From Roseiconus nitratireducens (lineage in GTDB: Bacteria; Planctomycetota; Planctomycetia; Pirellulales; Pirellulaceae), in assembly GCF_008629675.1 (NCBI RefSeq), contig NZ_VWOX01000011.1:62001-126000 (forward strand): a stretch of 64,000 nt of DNA, written 5' to 3'. Below the pieces are notes generated by a model that ran no database searches, had not been told where the DNA came from, and worked only from the letters and a program-made list of their open reading frames with translations. The position numbers were made by a program, and so were the translations under genes. The first letter of the stretch is position 1. Each line of letters starts with the position of its first letter. Shown piece after piece: positions 47,127-55,618 of the stretch.

Positions 47127-48260
47127 TCAATCAGAAAACAACGCCTTGGCAAAGCTGTCGGCATCAAACTGGGCGATGTCTTCGATGCCTTCGCCCAGCC
47201 CGACGAACTTGACCGGCAACTTGAACTGCCGACGGATCGGCAGAATCACACCGCCCCGGGCCGAACCGTCCAATTTGGCCAAGATGATGCCGGTGCACCC
47301 GGCCACCTCGCTGAAGCCTTTCGCCTGGCTGAGCGCGTTCTGCCCAGCCGTCGCGTCGAGCACCAGCAAGACTTCGTGGGGCGCCCCGTCGATCTTCTTG
47401 CCGACCACGCGGCGGATCTTGTCCAGCTCCTGCATCAACTTTCCTTGCGTCTGCAATCGCCCGGCGGTGTCGATGATGGCCACATCGGCGCCGGTTTGAA
47501 TGGCGCGATCGACCGTCTGGAACGCGACGCTGGCGGGGTCGGCCCCCTGCTTGCCGGTGACGATGTCGCAACCGATCCGCTGGGACCAGATCGTCAGCTG
47601 CTCCACCGCCGCGGCGCGGAACGTGTCCCCGGCACCCAGCACGACCTGGTTGCCGGCGGCGGTCAGGAAATGGGCCAGCTTGCCGATGGACGTCGTTTTC
47701 CCGCTGCCGTTGACTCCGACGACCAGGATCACGCTGGGCGATCCGGACAGGGCCAACGGTGCGGCGTCCTGCTTGAGCATCGCACGCGTCTGCTCGGTGA
47801 TCGAATCGATCACTTCGTCCAATTGAACCTTGCGTCCCCGGAACCGCTTGGCCACGTCATCGCGAAGCTCCTCGGCAGGTCCGGCGCCCATGTCGGTCCG
47901 GATCAGCTTGGAAAACAACTCGTCCAGGAACGCTTCGTCGACCAGCCGACCTTCGCCCTTGAACAGGTCGCGGATATCGGTGTTCAGGGTCCGGCGGGTC
48001 TTCTCCAGTCCGCCACGAAACCGGTTGAGCAACCCACCCTTGGGGGCTGCGGCCGGCTGAGCGGATGCGGAATCGGCCGCCGGCTGAGTTCTCGGCGCAG
48101 CCTGCGGCTGGGTTTCTGGAGCAGCCTCCGGCTGGGTTTCTGGAGCAGCCTGCGGCTGGGTTTCCGCCGCGGGCGGTGGGGGGGAATCGGGCTGCCGCTG
48201 AGCCGCATCCTGGGCTTCTTTCGGGGCAGCGGATTGCTTTTTGGATCGCCAGAAGGCCAT
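47127..48260 (-). CDS. ftsY: Signal recognition particle receptor FtsY
   Basis: A 377-residue SRP receptor GTPase. The N-terminal 80 residues are charged, Pro/Gln-rich and include three 8-residue ETQPQAAP-type repeats. The N domain and G domain follow: G1 GVNGSGKTT (182-190), DTAGRLQT (G3), LDATAGQNAL and LAKLDGSARGG (G4, with Ala where Thr is usual before KLDG). It targets ribosome-nascent chain complexes to the membrane. The start at 48260 (MAFWRSKK) is preferred over an upstream in-frame codon. Confidence 0.95.
   Translation of the reverse strand: MAFWRSKKQSAAPKEAQDAAQRQPDSPPPPAAETQPQAAPETQPEAAPETQPQAAPRTQPAADSASAQPAAAPKGGLLNRFRGGLEKTRRTLNTDIRDLFKGEGRLVDEAFLDELFSKLIRTDMGAGPAEELRDDVAKRFRGRKVQLDEVIDSITEQTRAMLKQDAAPLALSGSPSVILVVGVNGSGKTTSIGKLAHFLTAAGNQVVLGAGDTFRAAAVEQLTIWSQRIGCDIVTGKQGADPASVAFQTVDRAIQTGADVAIIDTAGRLQTQGKLMQELDKIRRVVGKKIDGAPHEVLLVLDATAGQNALSQAKGFSEVAGCTGIILAKLDGSARGGVILPIRRQFKLPVKFVGLGEGIEDIAQFDADSFAKALFSD
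48094..48165 (-). repeat. 24-base in-frame tandem repeat in ftsY
   Basis: Three copies of a 24-base unit (48094-48117, 48118-48141, 48142-48165) with few differences, encoding ETQPQAAP-type repeats in the acidic N-terminal region. FtsY N-termini are known to vary in length between species. Confidence 0.85.
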
Positions 48261-48761
48261 CGTTGATTTCTCGCTCAAACGTTCAAGATTCAAAACAATT
48301 AGCAAGTTTGCCGCAAAGACGCCAATTTAGGTACCGCCCTGCGGGGCGGTCCAGTTTTAACGGTTGCCGCGGCGTGAATCATCGCTGCATGTCCGCACCA
48401 CGCAACAACCGGCAAAGTCAGCCCCATCCGGTGTCACGGAACATCTGGTCCACGTGGACTGTTGGCGGGTGGAGCCTGGTGAAATCACTCGAATTGAGCC
48501 GCGATTGCCGGCAACGCATCCCGATAACCCACCCTGACGACAGAGGCGACGCGTCAGAAGGCCAACTGCCGAGCCGAGCGCTTTCCGGTTTGTTCCTCCC
48601 GCCTGCGACTGCAGCGGGTAACGGACCGGACGGGCTTTTCGGTTCTGTGCTGGCCCGACCAATCGGGGTCTCAACGGCCCGCGCGTTTTGGTCGCGGGCG
48701 TGATTCGTTGTTGCCCTGCCTTTTTGAACCCAGAAAATGGAATTCGGGAGAATTTGAAGCG
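48261..48761. other. Divergent intergenic region between ftsY and porin 1
   Basis: About 500 bases with no supported gene. It contains a 7-base-stem hairpin ACCGCCC (48333-48339) with GGGCGGT (48344-48350) close to ftsY. The porin's ribosome-binding region (GGGAG at about 48747-48751) lies 11 bases upstream of its ATG. The middle has no repeat family member. It should contain promoters for both genes. Confidence 0.4.
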
Positions 48762-50099
48762 ATGAAGCTTAGCAAGATTGCCATGCTGGCTGCGATTGCC
48801 TGCGCGTCCTACACGAGCAGCATGACCGCCAGCGCTAACGATACGATTGAATTGGTTTCGCACTGCGCGGCCGCTTGCGATTGCGGCGAGCCGGTCTGCG
48901 GATGCGAGCCCGTCGACGCCTGTGCAGACGCATGCGCCGACAACTGCGACGCCGGCGGATGCGGCCTGGGCGATTGCCTGGGCGGCGGATGCGACGGCGG
49001 ATGTGACTCGGGCTGCGGATGCGGCCTGGGTGGATGCCTGGACGGCCTGTGCGGCGACTGCTGCCTGGGCGAGCAATGGTCGTTGTTCGACGGTTGCTGC
49101 CTGGACGACTGCGGCATCAGCGTCGGAGGTTGGTTGCAATACGGCTATGTCAGCAAAGCGAACAGCCTGTTCAACAGCTACGACCACGGCCAACTGAACC
49201 AAGCGTGGATCTACGCCGAACGGGCGATCGATACCTCTTGCGGCTTCGACATCGGTGGTCGCGTTGACTACATGTATGGTACCGACTCGCAGGACACCCA
49301 AGCGTTCGGCACCGACCCCCGCGGTTGGGACAACGGTTGGGACAACGGCGGAAACTACGGCCGTGCCATGCCGCAGTTGTACCTGGAAGCTGGATACGGA
49401 GACCTGTCGGTCAAAGCCGGACACTTCTACACCATCATCGGATGGGAAGTCGTGACCGCCCCCGACAACTTCTTCTACAGCCACGCCTACACGATGTACA
49501 ACAGCGAGCCGTTTACCCACACGGGTATCCTGGCAACGTACAACGTCAGCGACAACGTGACGGTCTACGGTGGTTGGACCGAAGGTTGGGACAGCGGTTT
49601 TGACGACAACGGTGACAACTTCATCGGTGGTCTGTCGGTCGGCCTGAGCGACGCGTTGACCGTGACCTACGCAACCGTTGCCGGCCGCTTCGGGGAAGCC
49701 CGCTTCAACGGTGTCGAGAAGGGTTACATGCAGTCGATCGTTGCTGACCTGGCTGTCAGCGACAACCTGCAGTACATCTTCCAAACCGACTTCCTGGACA
49801 CGGAAGATGCAGTGGGTGACACCGTGCGGAACACCTTCGACATCAACCAGTACCTGATCTACTCGTTCAACGATTGCTGGGCAGCCGGCGGACGCTTCGA
49901 GTGGTACAACCAGGAAGGCGTTTACAGCGCCAACGAAACCGACATCTACGCCCTGACGCTGGGTGTCAACTACAAGCCCCACGCCAACGTGATCGTGCGT
50001 CCGGAAGTCCGCTGGGACTGGGATGACGACCAAGTCGCGGGATTGGAAGACGGCGAAGATCAAACGACGTTCGCCGTCGACACGATCTTCCTGTTCTAG
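48762..50099 (+). CDS. Outer-membrane beta-barrel porin (BBP2-like), Cys-rich N-terminus
   Basis: A 445-residue exported protein. A signal peptide (AMLAAIACASYTSSMTASA) is followed by a stretch of about 85 residues holding about 21 cysteines in Gly/Asp-rich surroundings. Then comes a beta-barrel ending in Phe: VGGWLQYGYVSKAN, TSCGFDIGGRVDYMYGTDSQ, VKAGHFYTIIGWEVV, ending ...DTIFLF. It resembles the BBP2/OmpL porin family of planctomycetes. It is about three-quarters identical in its barrel to the next gene. A strong terminator follows at 50135-50176. Start ATG 48762 gives the signal peptide. Confidence 0.9.
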   Translation: MKLSKIAMLAAIACASYTSSMTASANDTIELVSHCAAACDCGEPVCGCEPVDACADACADNCDAGGCGLGDCLGGGCDGGCDSGCGCGLGGCLDGLCGDCCLGEQWSLFDGCCLDDCGISVGGWLQYGYVSKANSLFNSYDHGQLNQAWIYAERAIDTSCGFDIGGRVDYMYGTDSQDTQAFGTDPRGWDNGWDNGGNYGRAMPQLYLEAGYGDLSVKAGHFYTIIGWEVVTAPDNFFYSHAYTMYNSEPFTHTGILATYNVSDNVTVYGGWTEGWDSGFDDNGDNFIGGLSVGLSDALTVTYATVAGRFGEARFNGVEKGYMQSIVADLAVSDNLQYIFQTDFLDTEDAVGDTVRNTFDINQYLIYSFNDCWAAGGRFEWYNQEGVYSANETDIYALTLGVNYKPHANVIVRPEVRWDWDDDQVAGLEDGEDQTTFAVDTIFLF

Positions 50100-50134
50100 G
50101 AACGAATCGTTCGAAAACGAAGTTCGACCGAATG

Positions 50135-50176
50135 GCCGGCCATCACTCTGCTTGCGGAGTGGTGGCCGGCTTTTTT
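50135..50176 (+). terminator. Intrinsic terminator of porin 1
   Basis: 14-base stem GCCGGCCATCACTC (50135-50148) with GAGTGGTGGCCGGC (50157-50170), one G-T pair and an 8-base loop, followed by TTTTTT (50171-50176). It starts 36 bases after the stop and is among the strongest terminators in the window. Confidence 0.9.
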
Positions 50177-50465
50177 CGTGCAGCAGACTCCCCGCGACCG
50201 GCACCGCTTAACACCCGGTGTTAAGACAGGAAAAACAGGCAAAACGCGAAAATCCGTAAAGCTCAATTTCGTTCAGATGCCCTCCCGATACATGGGTTGA
50301 ACGTTGGTGTAGCGGTTCACGATCGGTGCCTCGCCAGGCGGGCGATCACCCAGTCCGAATCGCACGACGCCGCATCGCCGAAGCCCTTTGGCTTGGCGAG
50401 CCGTCGACCGATCATGCTCAGCACAACCGAGAAGGAACGTCCCGCCGGGACGCTTAGGGAGACCC

Positions 50466-51857
50466 ATGAAACGAAAACTTTTATTCAGCACCTTGGCGTT
50501 GCTGTGTTTCGGCACCACCGCAGTGGCCCAGGAGAACGCCCACGCGATCTACCAAGCCTCCAGCGACGCCGCGCCGCAAGTTGCCCAGGTCGGCCACTTC
50601 GGTGAGGTCGGCTGCGGGTGCGAAACGCCCTGCGACTGTGAAGTGACCGGCTGCGACACGGCCGACTATGGAGAGATCACCTGCGGCGCCGAAATGCCCT
50701 ATGAGTGCAGCGACCCGACGTGTGACGGCGGTTGCGACGGTGGCTGTGGCAGCGGATGCGGGCTGCTGGGCGGCAGCCTGCTCGGCAAGGACCTGCTGGG
50801 CGGATGCTGTCTGGGCGATTGCGACTTGGGCGAGCCCTTCGCCCTGTTCGGCGAAAACTGCGGCTACTCGGCCGGCGGCTGGATCCAAATGGGTTACTTC
50901 AACAACGCGCTGCCGCTGTTCAACAGCCGCGCCGACGACCTCCAACTGCAGCAGGCTTGGCTGTGGGCGGAGAAATCCATCGACACGTCCAACGGCTTCG
51001 ATGTCGGCGGTCGGATCGACTACATCTACGGTACCGACAGCCAGGACACCCAGGCGTTCGGCATCCCGAACGGTCACTGGGACGAAGACTGGGACAACGG
51101 GCCCGACTACGGCAACGCCCTGCCACAGGTGTACATGGAAGCCGGTTACGGAGACCTGTCGGTCAAGGTCGGTCACTTTTACACCATCATCGGATGGGAA
51201 GTCGTGAGCGCCCCCGACAACTTCTTCTACAGCCACGCCTACACGATGTACAACAGCGAGCCCTTCACCCACACCGGTGCCCTGGCAACGCTGGCCGTTT
51301 CGGAAGACATTGAGGTCTACGGCGGATACGTCTTGGGCTGGGACAGCGGCTTTGAAGACAACGGCGACGCCTTCCTGGGCGGAATCTCGCTGTCGGTCTG
51401 CGAAGACGTCAACCTGATCTACGCCACGGTCGCCGGCCGATTCTCCGACGTCACCGGCGGGACGCACGAGCGAGGCTACATGCACTCGATCGTGGCCGAC
51501 GTCTCGGTCACCGAGAAGCTTCAGTACATCTTCCAAACGGACTACCTGGACACCCAGGACCAGTTCAACGATGGCGTTCGCAACACGTTCGACATCAACC
51601 AATACCTGATCTACTCGCTGAACGATTGCCTGGCGATGGGAGGTCGCTTCGAGTGGTACAACCAGGAAGGCGTCTACACCAACTACGGCGATGAAACCGA
51701 CATCTACGCCCTGACCTTGGGTGTGAACGTCAAGCCGCACGCCAACGTGCTCGTCCGCCCCGAAATCCGTTGGGATTGGGACGACGACGGCTCGGCCGGA
51801 CTGGAGAAAGGTGACGACCAAACCACCTTCGGCATCGACACCATCTTCCTGTTCTAG
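50466..51857 (+). CDS. Outer-membrane beta-barrel porin (BBP2-like), second copy
   Basis: A 463-residue homologue of the preceding porin. Signal peptide KLLFSTLALLCFGTTAVAQ; the Cys-rich region holds about 15 Cys (for example ETPCDCEVTGCDTADYGE) and is shorter in cysteine count but longer in spacing. The barrel matches copy 1 almost block for block (VGGRIDYIYGTDSQDTQAF, DLSVKVGHFYTIIGWEVVSA, ALTLGVNVKPHANVLVRPEI, DTIFLF). It is a tandem duplication with divergence greatest in the N-terminal region. GGGAG seven bases upstream of ATG 50466 supports the start. Confidence 0.9.
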   Translation: MKRKLLFSTLALLCFGTTAVAQENAHAIYQASSDAAPQVAQVGHFGEVGCGCETPCDCEVTGCDTADYGEITCGAEMPYECSDPTCDGGCDGGCGSGCGLLGGSLLGKDLLGGCCLGDCDLGEPFALFGENCGYSAGGWIQMGYFNNALPLFNSRADDLQLQQAWLWAEKSIDTSNGFDVGGRIDYIYGTDSQDTQAFGIPNGHWDEDWDNGPDYGNALPQVYMEAGYGDLSVKVGHFYTIIGWEVVSAPDNFFYSHAYTMYNSEPFTHTGALATLAVSEDIEVYGGYVLGWDSGFEDNGDAFLGGISLSVCEDVNLIYATVAGRFSDVTGGTHERGYMHSIVADVSVTEKLQYIFQTDYLDTQDQFNDGVRNTFDINQYLIYSLNDCLAMGGRFEWYNQEGVYTNYGDETDIYALTLGVNVKPHANVLVRPEIRWDWDDDGSAGLEKGDDQTTFGIDTIFLF

Positions 51858-51958
51858 ACGGTTTCCCCCCAGTTCAAGCCCGCCGCCCGCGACCGGATCA
51901 GGCCGGGGCGGATCGGGGCGGGCAGACGACAAACGTCGCGATAGCGATTCCCGCGAAG

Positions 51959-51993
51959 GCCGCGTTCACCCCATCGGTGGACGCGGCTTTTTT
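51959..51993 (+). terminator. Intrinsic terminator of porin 2
   Basis: 12-base stem GCCGCGTTCACC (51959-51970) with GGTGGACGCGGC (51976-51987), one G-T pair, loop CCATC, followed by TTTTTT (51988-51993). It lies about 100 bases after the stop. Confidence 0.88.
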
Positions 51994-52632
51994 CGTTTCC
52001 GCGGCCGGTTTGGGCGGTCGATGCAGCGAATGCCCCCAATAGGCCCCGCTTGGGTCCTCCATCGCTCCCTTGAGCCCCGTTTCGCCCTGACGAGTGCCCG
52101 GATCGCAGGCAGGTTCGCGTCCTAGCCGGGCAACCTTAAATCCGGAAAACCCCTCGTGGGAGCCGATGGACCCTCGGCATCTCGCAAGCACGACCGCGTT
52201 GCCTAAACAGCGCGCACACCGATGCAAACCATTTAGGCAAAAATCCGAGATTCCGGCGGGCGAACTCAACGCCGGATCCGCAACCAATCTTTTTTCTTTT
52301 TTCTAAACCTCGATCTCGCTTGCAGTTACACGCCGGCAAACCGCTGCAACCGGGTCATTGGTCCGCGGTGTGCCTCTCCGCACTCCCGATCGAGCGGACG
52401 ATCTGATTCCTCGAATACCCACTCAACCTAACGATGGATGGCCCGGGCAGGAGTAGGTAGGAAGCGGATAGGAACTGTTTGCTTGGAGAGGTGCCATGCG
52501 AGGCCGGATGGATTGATGCATGGCTACCCGACCGCGTCCGGATCGGATGATTCGGGCGTTGGATTATCGCCGCCCCGATTGTTGAGGGGTCGGCGGGACG
52601 TCATTCCGTTCTACCACACGAGAGAAGAAAGT
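51994..52632. other. Long region upstream of amt
   Basis: About 640 bases with no supported gene. It contains the inverted repeat 52199-52240 (separate entry), a hairpin TCCGGCG (52252-52258) with CGCCGGA (52270-52276), and two T-runs separated by a C from 52290 (TTTTTTCTTTTTTC). It likely includes the amt promoter and possible regulatory sites for nitrogen control. No clear sigma-54 -24/-12 pair was found. Confidence 0.4.
52199..52240 (+). promoter_or_regulatory. Inverted repeat upstream of amt
   Basis: TTGCCTAAA (52199-52207) and its perfect complement TTTAGGCAA (52232-52240), 24 bases apart, 393 bases upstream of the amt start. Perfect 9-base arms of moderately AT-rich composition are unusual in this GC-rich DNA. 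Possible operator for a dimeric regulator, or part of a long stem-loop. No known motif was matched. Confidence 0.35.
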
Positions 52633-54006
52633 ATGTCTCAACTTCGTAAGTGGCGTGTGCCACTCGCACTGCTCGCCATTGCGGGCATCGGCCTTGGGGC
52701 AGGCTGCCCTGAAGCCTTCGCCCAAGAAGGGGATGTGTACAGCGCATCGGAGAATGCCTACACGATCAACACCCTGTTCATGTTCATCTGCGCGGTCCTC
52801 GTGATCTTCATGCAGGCCGGATTTGCGATGGTCGAAGTCGGCCTGAACTCGGCCAAGAACACCGTCAACATTCTCGCCAAGAATGTTATGGACATCTCGG
52901 TCGGCGTGCTGCTGTTCCTGCTGATCGGTTTTGCCCTGATGTATCCGGGCGACGGTTGGCTGATCGACGGTTACCTGGGAACGCCCAAAGCATTCGTGAC
53001 GCGGGACGCGACCGACGGCGAGCTGGGCGATTACAGTGCCTCGGCTGACTTCCTGTTCCAGGTCGCTTTCGCCGCCACCGCCGCCACGATCGTCTCGGGT
53101 GCGGTTGCCGGCCGAATGAAATTCGGTGCCTACCTGGTCTACAGCGCCATCCTGACCGGCTTGATCTATCCGATCAGCGGTGCTTGGAAGTGGGGCGGCG
53201 GATTCCTGGACGCCATGGGATTCCAGGACTTTGCCGGTTCCGTGGTGGTTCACGCGGTGGGCGGCTTTGCGGGCCTGGCCGGTGCGATCGCCTTGGGGCC
53301 GCGGATCGGCAGGTACACCGCCGACGGAAAGAGCGTGCCGCTTCCCGGACACAACATTGCTTTCGCGGCCCTTGGAGTCTTCATCCTGTGGGTGGGATGG
53401 TACGGGTTTAACCCCGGCAGCCAACTGACCTACGCCGGTGCCGCCAATGCGGAAGCGACGACCTACATCGCCCTGACGACCACGATTGCAGCTGCGTCGG
53501 GAGCCATCATCGCTCTGATCGTCGGCTGGGCCCTGTTCAGCAAGCCCGACTTGACCATGGCGCTCAACGGCGTCCTGGGCGGTCTGGTTGCGATCACAGC
53601 CAACTGCGACCGCGTCGCGGAATGGGAATCGATCGTGATCGGCGGCGTCGGTGGTGCCCTGGTGGTGCTCGGCATCGTCATGTTGGACAAGTTGAAAATC
53701 GATGACCCCGTCGGTGCCTGGCCGGTGCACGGCCTGTGCGGCGTGTGGGGTGGTCTGGCCACGGGCATCTTCGGCGATCTGCCGGACGGCGTCGAAAGCG
53801 TGGGTGCCTTCATCGGCGTCCAAGCGATCGCGACCGTGATCATCTGTGCCTGGGCGTTCATCACCATGGCAGTCGTGTTCTTCGCTCTGAAGGCCATGGG
53901 CATGCTGCGGGTGTCACCCGAAGAAGAGCAAGCCGGATTGGATGTTTCCGAGCACGGCATGCAAGCCTACCCGTCCGACGCGTTGGCCGGGGGTGCTGTC
54001 AACTAA
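52633..54006 (+). CDS. amt: Ammonium transporter
   Basis: A 457-residue Amt/Mep/Rh channel with an N-terminal signal-like segment (ALLAIAGIGLGAGCPEAFA) and eleven predicted spans. The twin pore His residues are in the contexts SVVVHAVGGFAGLAGA and WPVHGLCGVWGGLA. NPGSQLTYAGAANAEATTY and LNGVLGGLVAITANCD are typical. GlnK (PII) follows downstream and probably binds the cytoplasmic face to block transport, as known for AmtB-GlnK pairs. GAGAAGAAAG upstream of ATG 52633 serves as the ribosome site. Confidence 0.96.
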   Translation: MSQLRKWRVPLALLAIAGIGLGAGCPEAFAQEGDVYSASENAYTINTLFMFICAVLVIFMQAGFAMVEVGLNSAKNTVNILAKNVMDISVGVLLFLLIGFALMYPGDGWLIDGYLGTPKAFVTRDATDGELGDYSASADFLFQVAFAATAATIVSGAVAGRMKFGAYLVYSAILTGLIYPISGAWKWGGGFLDAMGFQDFAGSVVVHAVGGFAGLAGAIALGPRIGRYTADGKSVPLPGHNIAFAALGVFILWVGWYGFNPGSQLTYAGAANAEATTYIALTTTIAAASGAIIALIVGWALFSKPDLTMALNGVLGGLVAITANCDRVAEWESIVIGGVGGALVVLGIVMLDKLKIDDPVGAWPVHGLCGVWGGLATGIFGDLPDGVESVGAFIGVQAIATVIICAWAFITMAVVFFALKAMGMLRVSPEEEQAGLDVSEHGMQAYPSDALAGGAVN

Positions 54007-54017
54007 CTGCGGATCGC

Positions 54018-54268
54018 GACGAGCTCGGCGGGGCTCGTCATCCAGCGATCGACTTGATCTACCTACCGCTGTCCTGTCGCCAATCGGGCTCGTCCCGGTT
54101 GGCGGCAGGACAACCGAACCAACCTTCGCGGCCCGGCATGGTGTGTGCCGGCCGCGAAACCAAGCTTCGACGGACGGAGTCGTCGAATGATCCATGTGAG
54201 AACTTCTCGGCTCTTGCCTGGGCCAGAAGGTGCCCTGCTCGGATGAGTGTCCGCCTCGCTCGTCCGAG
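54018..54268 (+). ncRNA. Structured spacer between amt and glnK: four hairpins
   Basis: Within 250 bases downstream of the amt stop: (1) GACGAGC 54018-54024 with GCTCGTC 54033-54039; (2) an 18-base stem, 54071-54088 with 54094-54111, loop CTCGT, two G-T pairs; (3) 54125-54138 with 54146-54158, 13 base pairs and one bulged C; (4) CTCGGATGAG 54238-54247 with CTCGTCCGAG 54259-54268, one G-T pair. A shorter hairpin follows at 54368-54386. None has a T-run. Candidate attenuator, processing site or RNA element that sets the amt:glnK ratio. Whether it is a separate RNA is not known. Confidence 0.45.
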
Positions 54269-54463
54269 TTAGGGCTTTCTCACATGATCGCTGCGGCCCG
54301 TCGAACGGGTGACACGGTTCGGATCGGTTCCCTCACCGCGGTCGGTTTTCTGAAAGACATCAAAGTCGGTGCCCGTCCCGGGTACCGGCTTTGTTTGCTT
54401 CTGGCGTCTGGGGTAGTCTATGCGGACCAGAAGAAGCCGCAGTCGTTTTCGGATTTTGCCAAC

Positions 54464-54811
54464 GTGAAACTGATCATCGCCATCATCCAGCCCTCCAAAC
54501 TCGAAGCGGTCAAGGAAGCACTGACCGAAGTGGATGTCCATCGATTGACCGTCCTGGACTGCCAGGGTTTCGGCCGTCAAAAAGGCCAGACGGGGACCTA
54601 CCGCGGCACCGAATTCAGCGTCAATCTGCTCCGCAAGGTCCAGCTGCAGATCGCCGTCAACGAAGAGTTCGTGCGGCCGACCATCGAAGCGATTTTGGCG
54701 GGAGGTCGCAGCGGCGACGCCGGAGAAATCGGCGACGGAAAGATTTTCGTGCTGCCGATGGACGATTGCATCCGGATCCGCACCGGCGAGCGCGGCAGCG
54801 AAGCGATTTGA
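54464..54811 (+). CDS. glnK: PII nitrogen regulatory protein
   Basis: A 115-residue PII protein with GTG start at 54464 (the frame is open upstream but the family begins here with KLIIAIIQPSKLEAVKEAL). The T-loop reads GRQKGQTGTYRGTEF; Tyr46 is present but the uridylylation residue at 51 is Phe, not Tyr. The C-terminal IGDGKIFVLPMDDCIRIRTG is well conserved (ATP and 2-oxoglutarate site). It likely senses ATP/ADP and 2-oxoglutarate and controls Amt. Regulation by uridylylation at the usual position is excluded by the sequence. No clear ribosome-binding site precedes the GTG. Confidence 0.93.
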   Translation: MKLIIAIIQPSKLEAVKEALTEVDVHRLTVLDCQGFGRQKGQTGTYRGTEFSVNLLRKVQLQIAVNEEFVRPTIEAILAGGRSGDAGEIGDGKIFVLPMDDCIRIRTGERGSEAI

Positions 54812-54889
54812 GGCGGCGAATCGGTTGGTGGGCCGTTCGCGTCGTCACGCACAGCAAGATCGGGCGGTGAATGTCATCCGTCGCCCCAC

Positions 54890-54955
54890 TCTCGCACGTC
54901 GGACTCGAACCGTGGTCACGCGCACCGGGGCTTTCGGCCGTCTGGCGACGGCAGC
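54890..54955. repeat. Intergenic double-hairpin element, REP-like copy 4
   Basis: GGACTCGAACCGTGGTCACGC resembles the start of the element near 32660, followed by GCCGTC (54937-54942), loop TGGC, GACGGC (54947-54952) and AGCTCC. It lies between glnK and the convergent DUF3127 gene. Confidence 0.65.
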
Positions 54956-54967
54956 TCCTGCGAAGCG

Positions 54968-55348
54968 TCAGAACGGCGCGTCTTCCTCTCCCGCTTCGCT
55001 GAAGGCTTCGTTGGCGTCGGTCACCCGCTCGCTCATCGCGTCGGCCGGGTTGGCGTTGCCGGTGATCTTGAACGACATCGCCTCGACGTTCACAAAGAAC
55101 CGCACTTCGCTGTTGGCGTCTTTCTGCCATCGGCGGCCGTTCAGGCGGTAGGTGACCTCAACCTCGTCGCCCTCATTGAGTTCATCCACGGTGTCGCACA
55201 TGTCACGCGTGAATTCCACCGGCACGAAATTGGTGAAGCTGCCTTTGTCCTGCTCCAACACCACCAGGCGTTTTCGAAACCCTTTGCTGCCATACGTTTT
55301 TGTTTCTTCGATCAAATGGACAACGCCGGTGACGGACGGATCGCTCAT
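54968..55348 (-). CDS. DUF3127 protein
   Basis: A 126-residue cytoplasmic protein. GVVHLIEETKTYGSKGFRKR, VPVEFTRDMCDTVDELNEGD and RFFVNVEAMSFKIT match the OB-fold-like DUF3127 pattern (variously described as SSB-like). It has an acidic C-terminus (SEAGEEDAPF), which in SSB-type proteins serves as a protein-binding tip. It could bind single-stranded nucleic acid, but this is not shown for the family. Convergent with glnK. Confidence 0.88.
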   Translation of the reverse strand: MSDPSVTGVVHLIEETKTYGSKGFRKRLVVLEQDKGSFTNFVPVEFTRDMCDTVDELNEGDEVEVTYRLNGRRWQKDANSEVRFFVNVEAMSFKITGNANPADAMSERVTDANEAFSEAGEEDAPF

Positions 55349-55618
55349 CGCAGACTCTCAGACTCTCTCAGACAATTCGGAACACCGGGCGCGGGCGGGA
55401 TTGCCTGCCACGGGCCGGTGGGTGGATGCAGAAGCGTCGATTGTAGCGGTTCCGCCCCAATCGTGAGAGGCTGCGTTTGGATTGCCGGAGGTTGGATGCG
55501 GGTCAGCCATCCCCCTCAACCGGCACGGACTCTGGAATCGGCCGGCCCGCGCAGTCATACTGCCGCCCAGAAATCTCTTGGCTTGCCACCCTCCATCCCC
55601 TCCCCCCGGAGCCCCCCG

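Noticed and set aside
48357..50204. 615-codon minus-strand frame
   Set aside because: Antisense shadow of porin 1 and its upstream region.
50481..51932. 483-codon minus-strand frame
   Set aside because: Antisense shadow of porin 2.
52438..52632. Possible sigma-54 promoter before amt
   Set aside because: A TGGC-like sequence exists (TGGCCCGGGC near 52439), but no GC-type -12 element at the right spacing.
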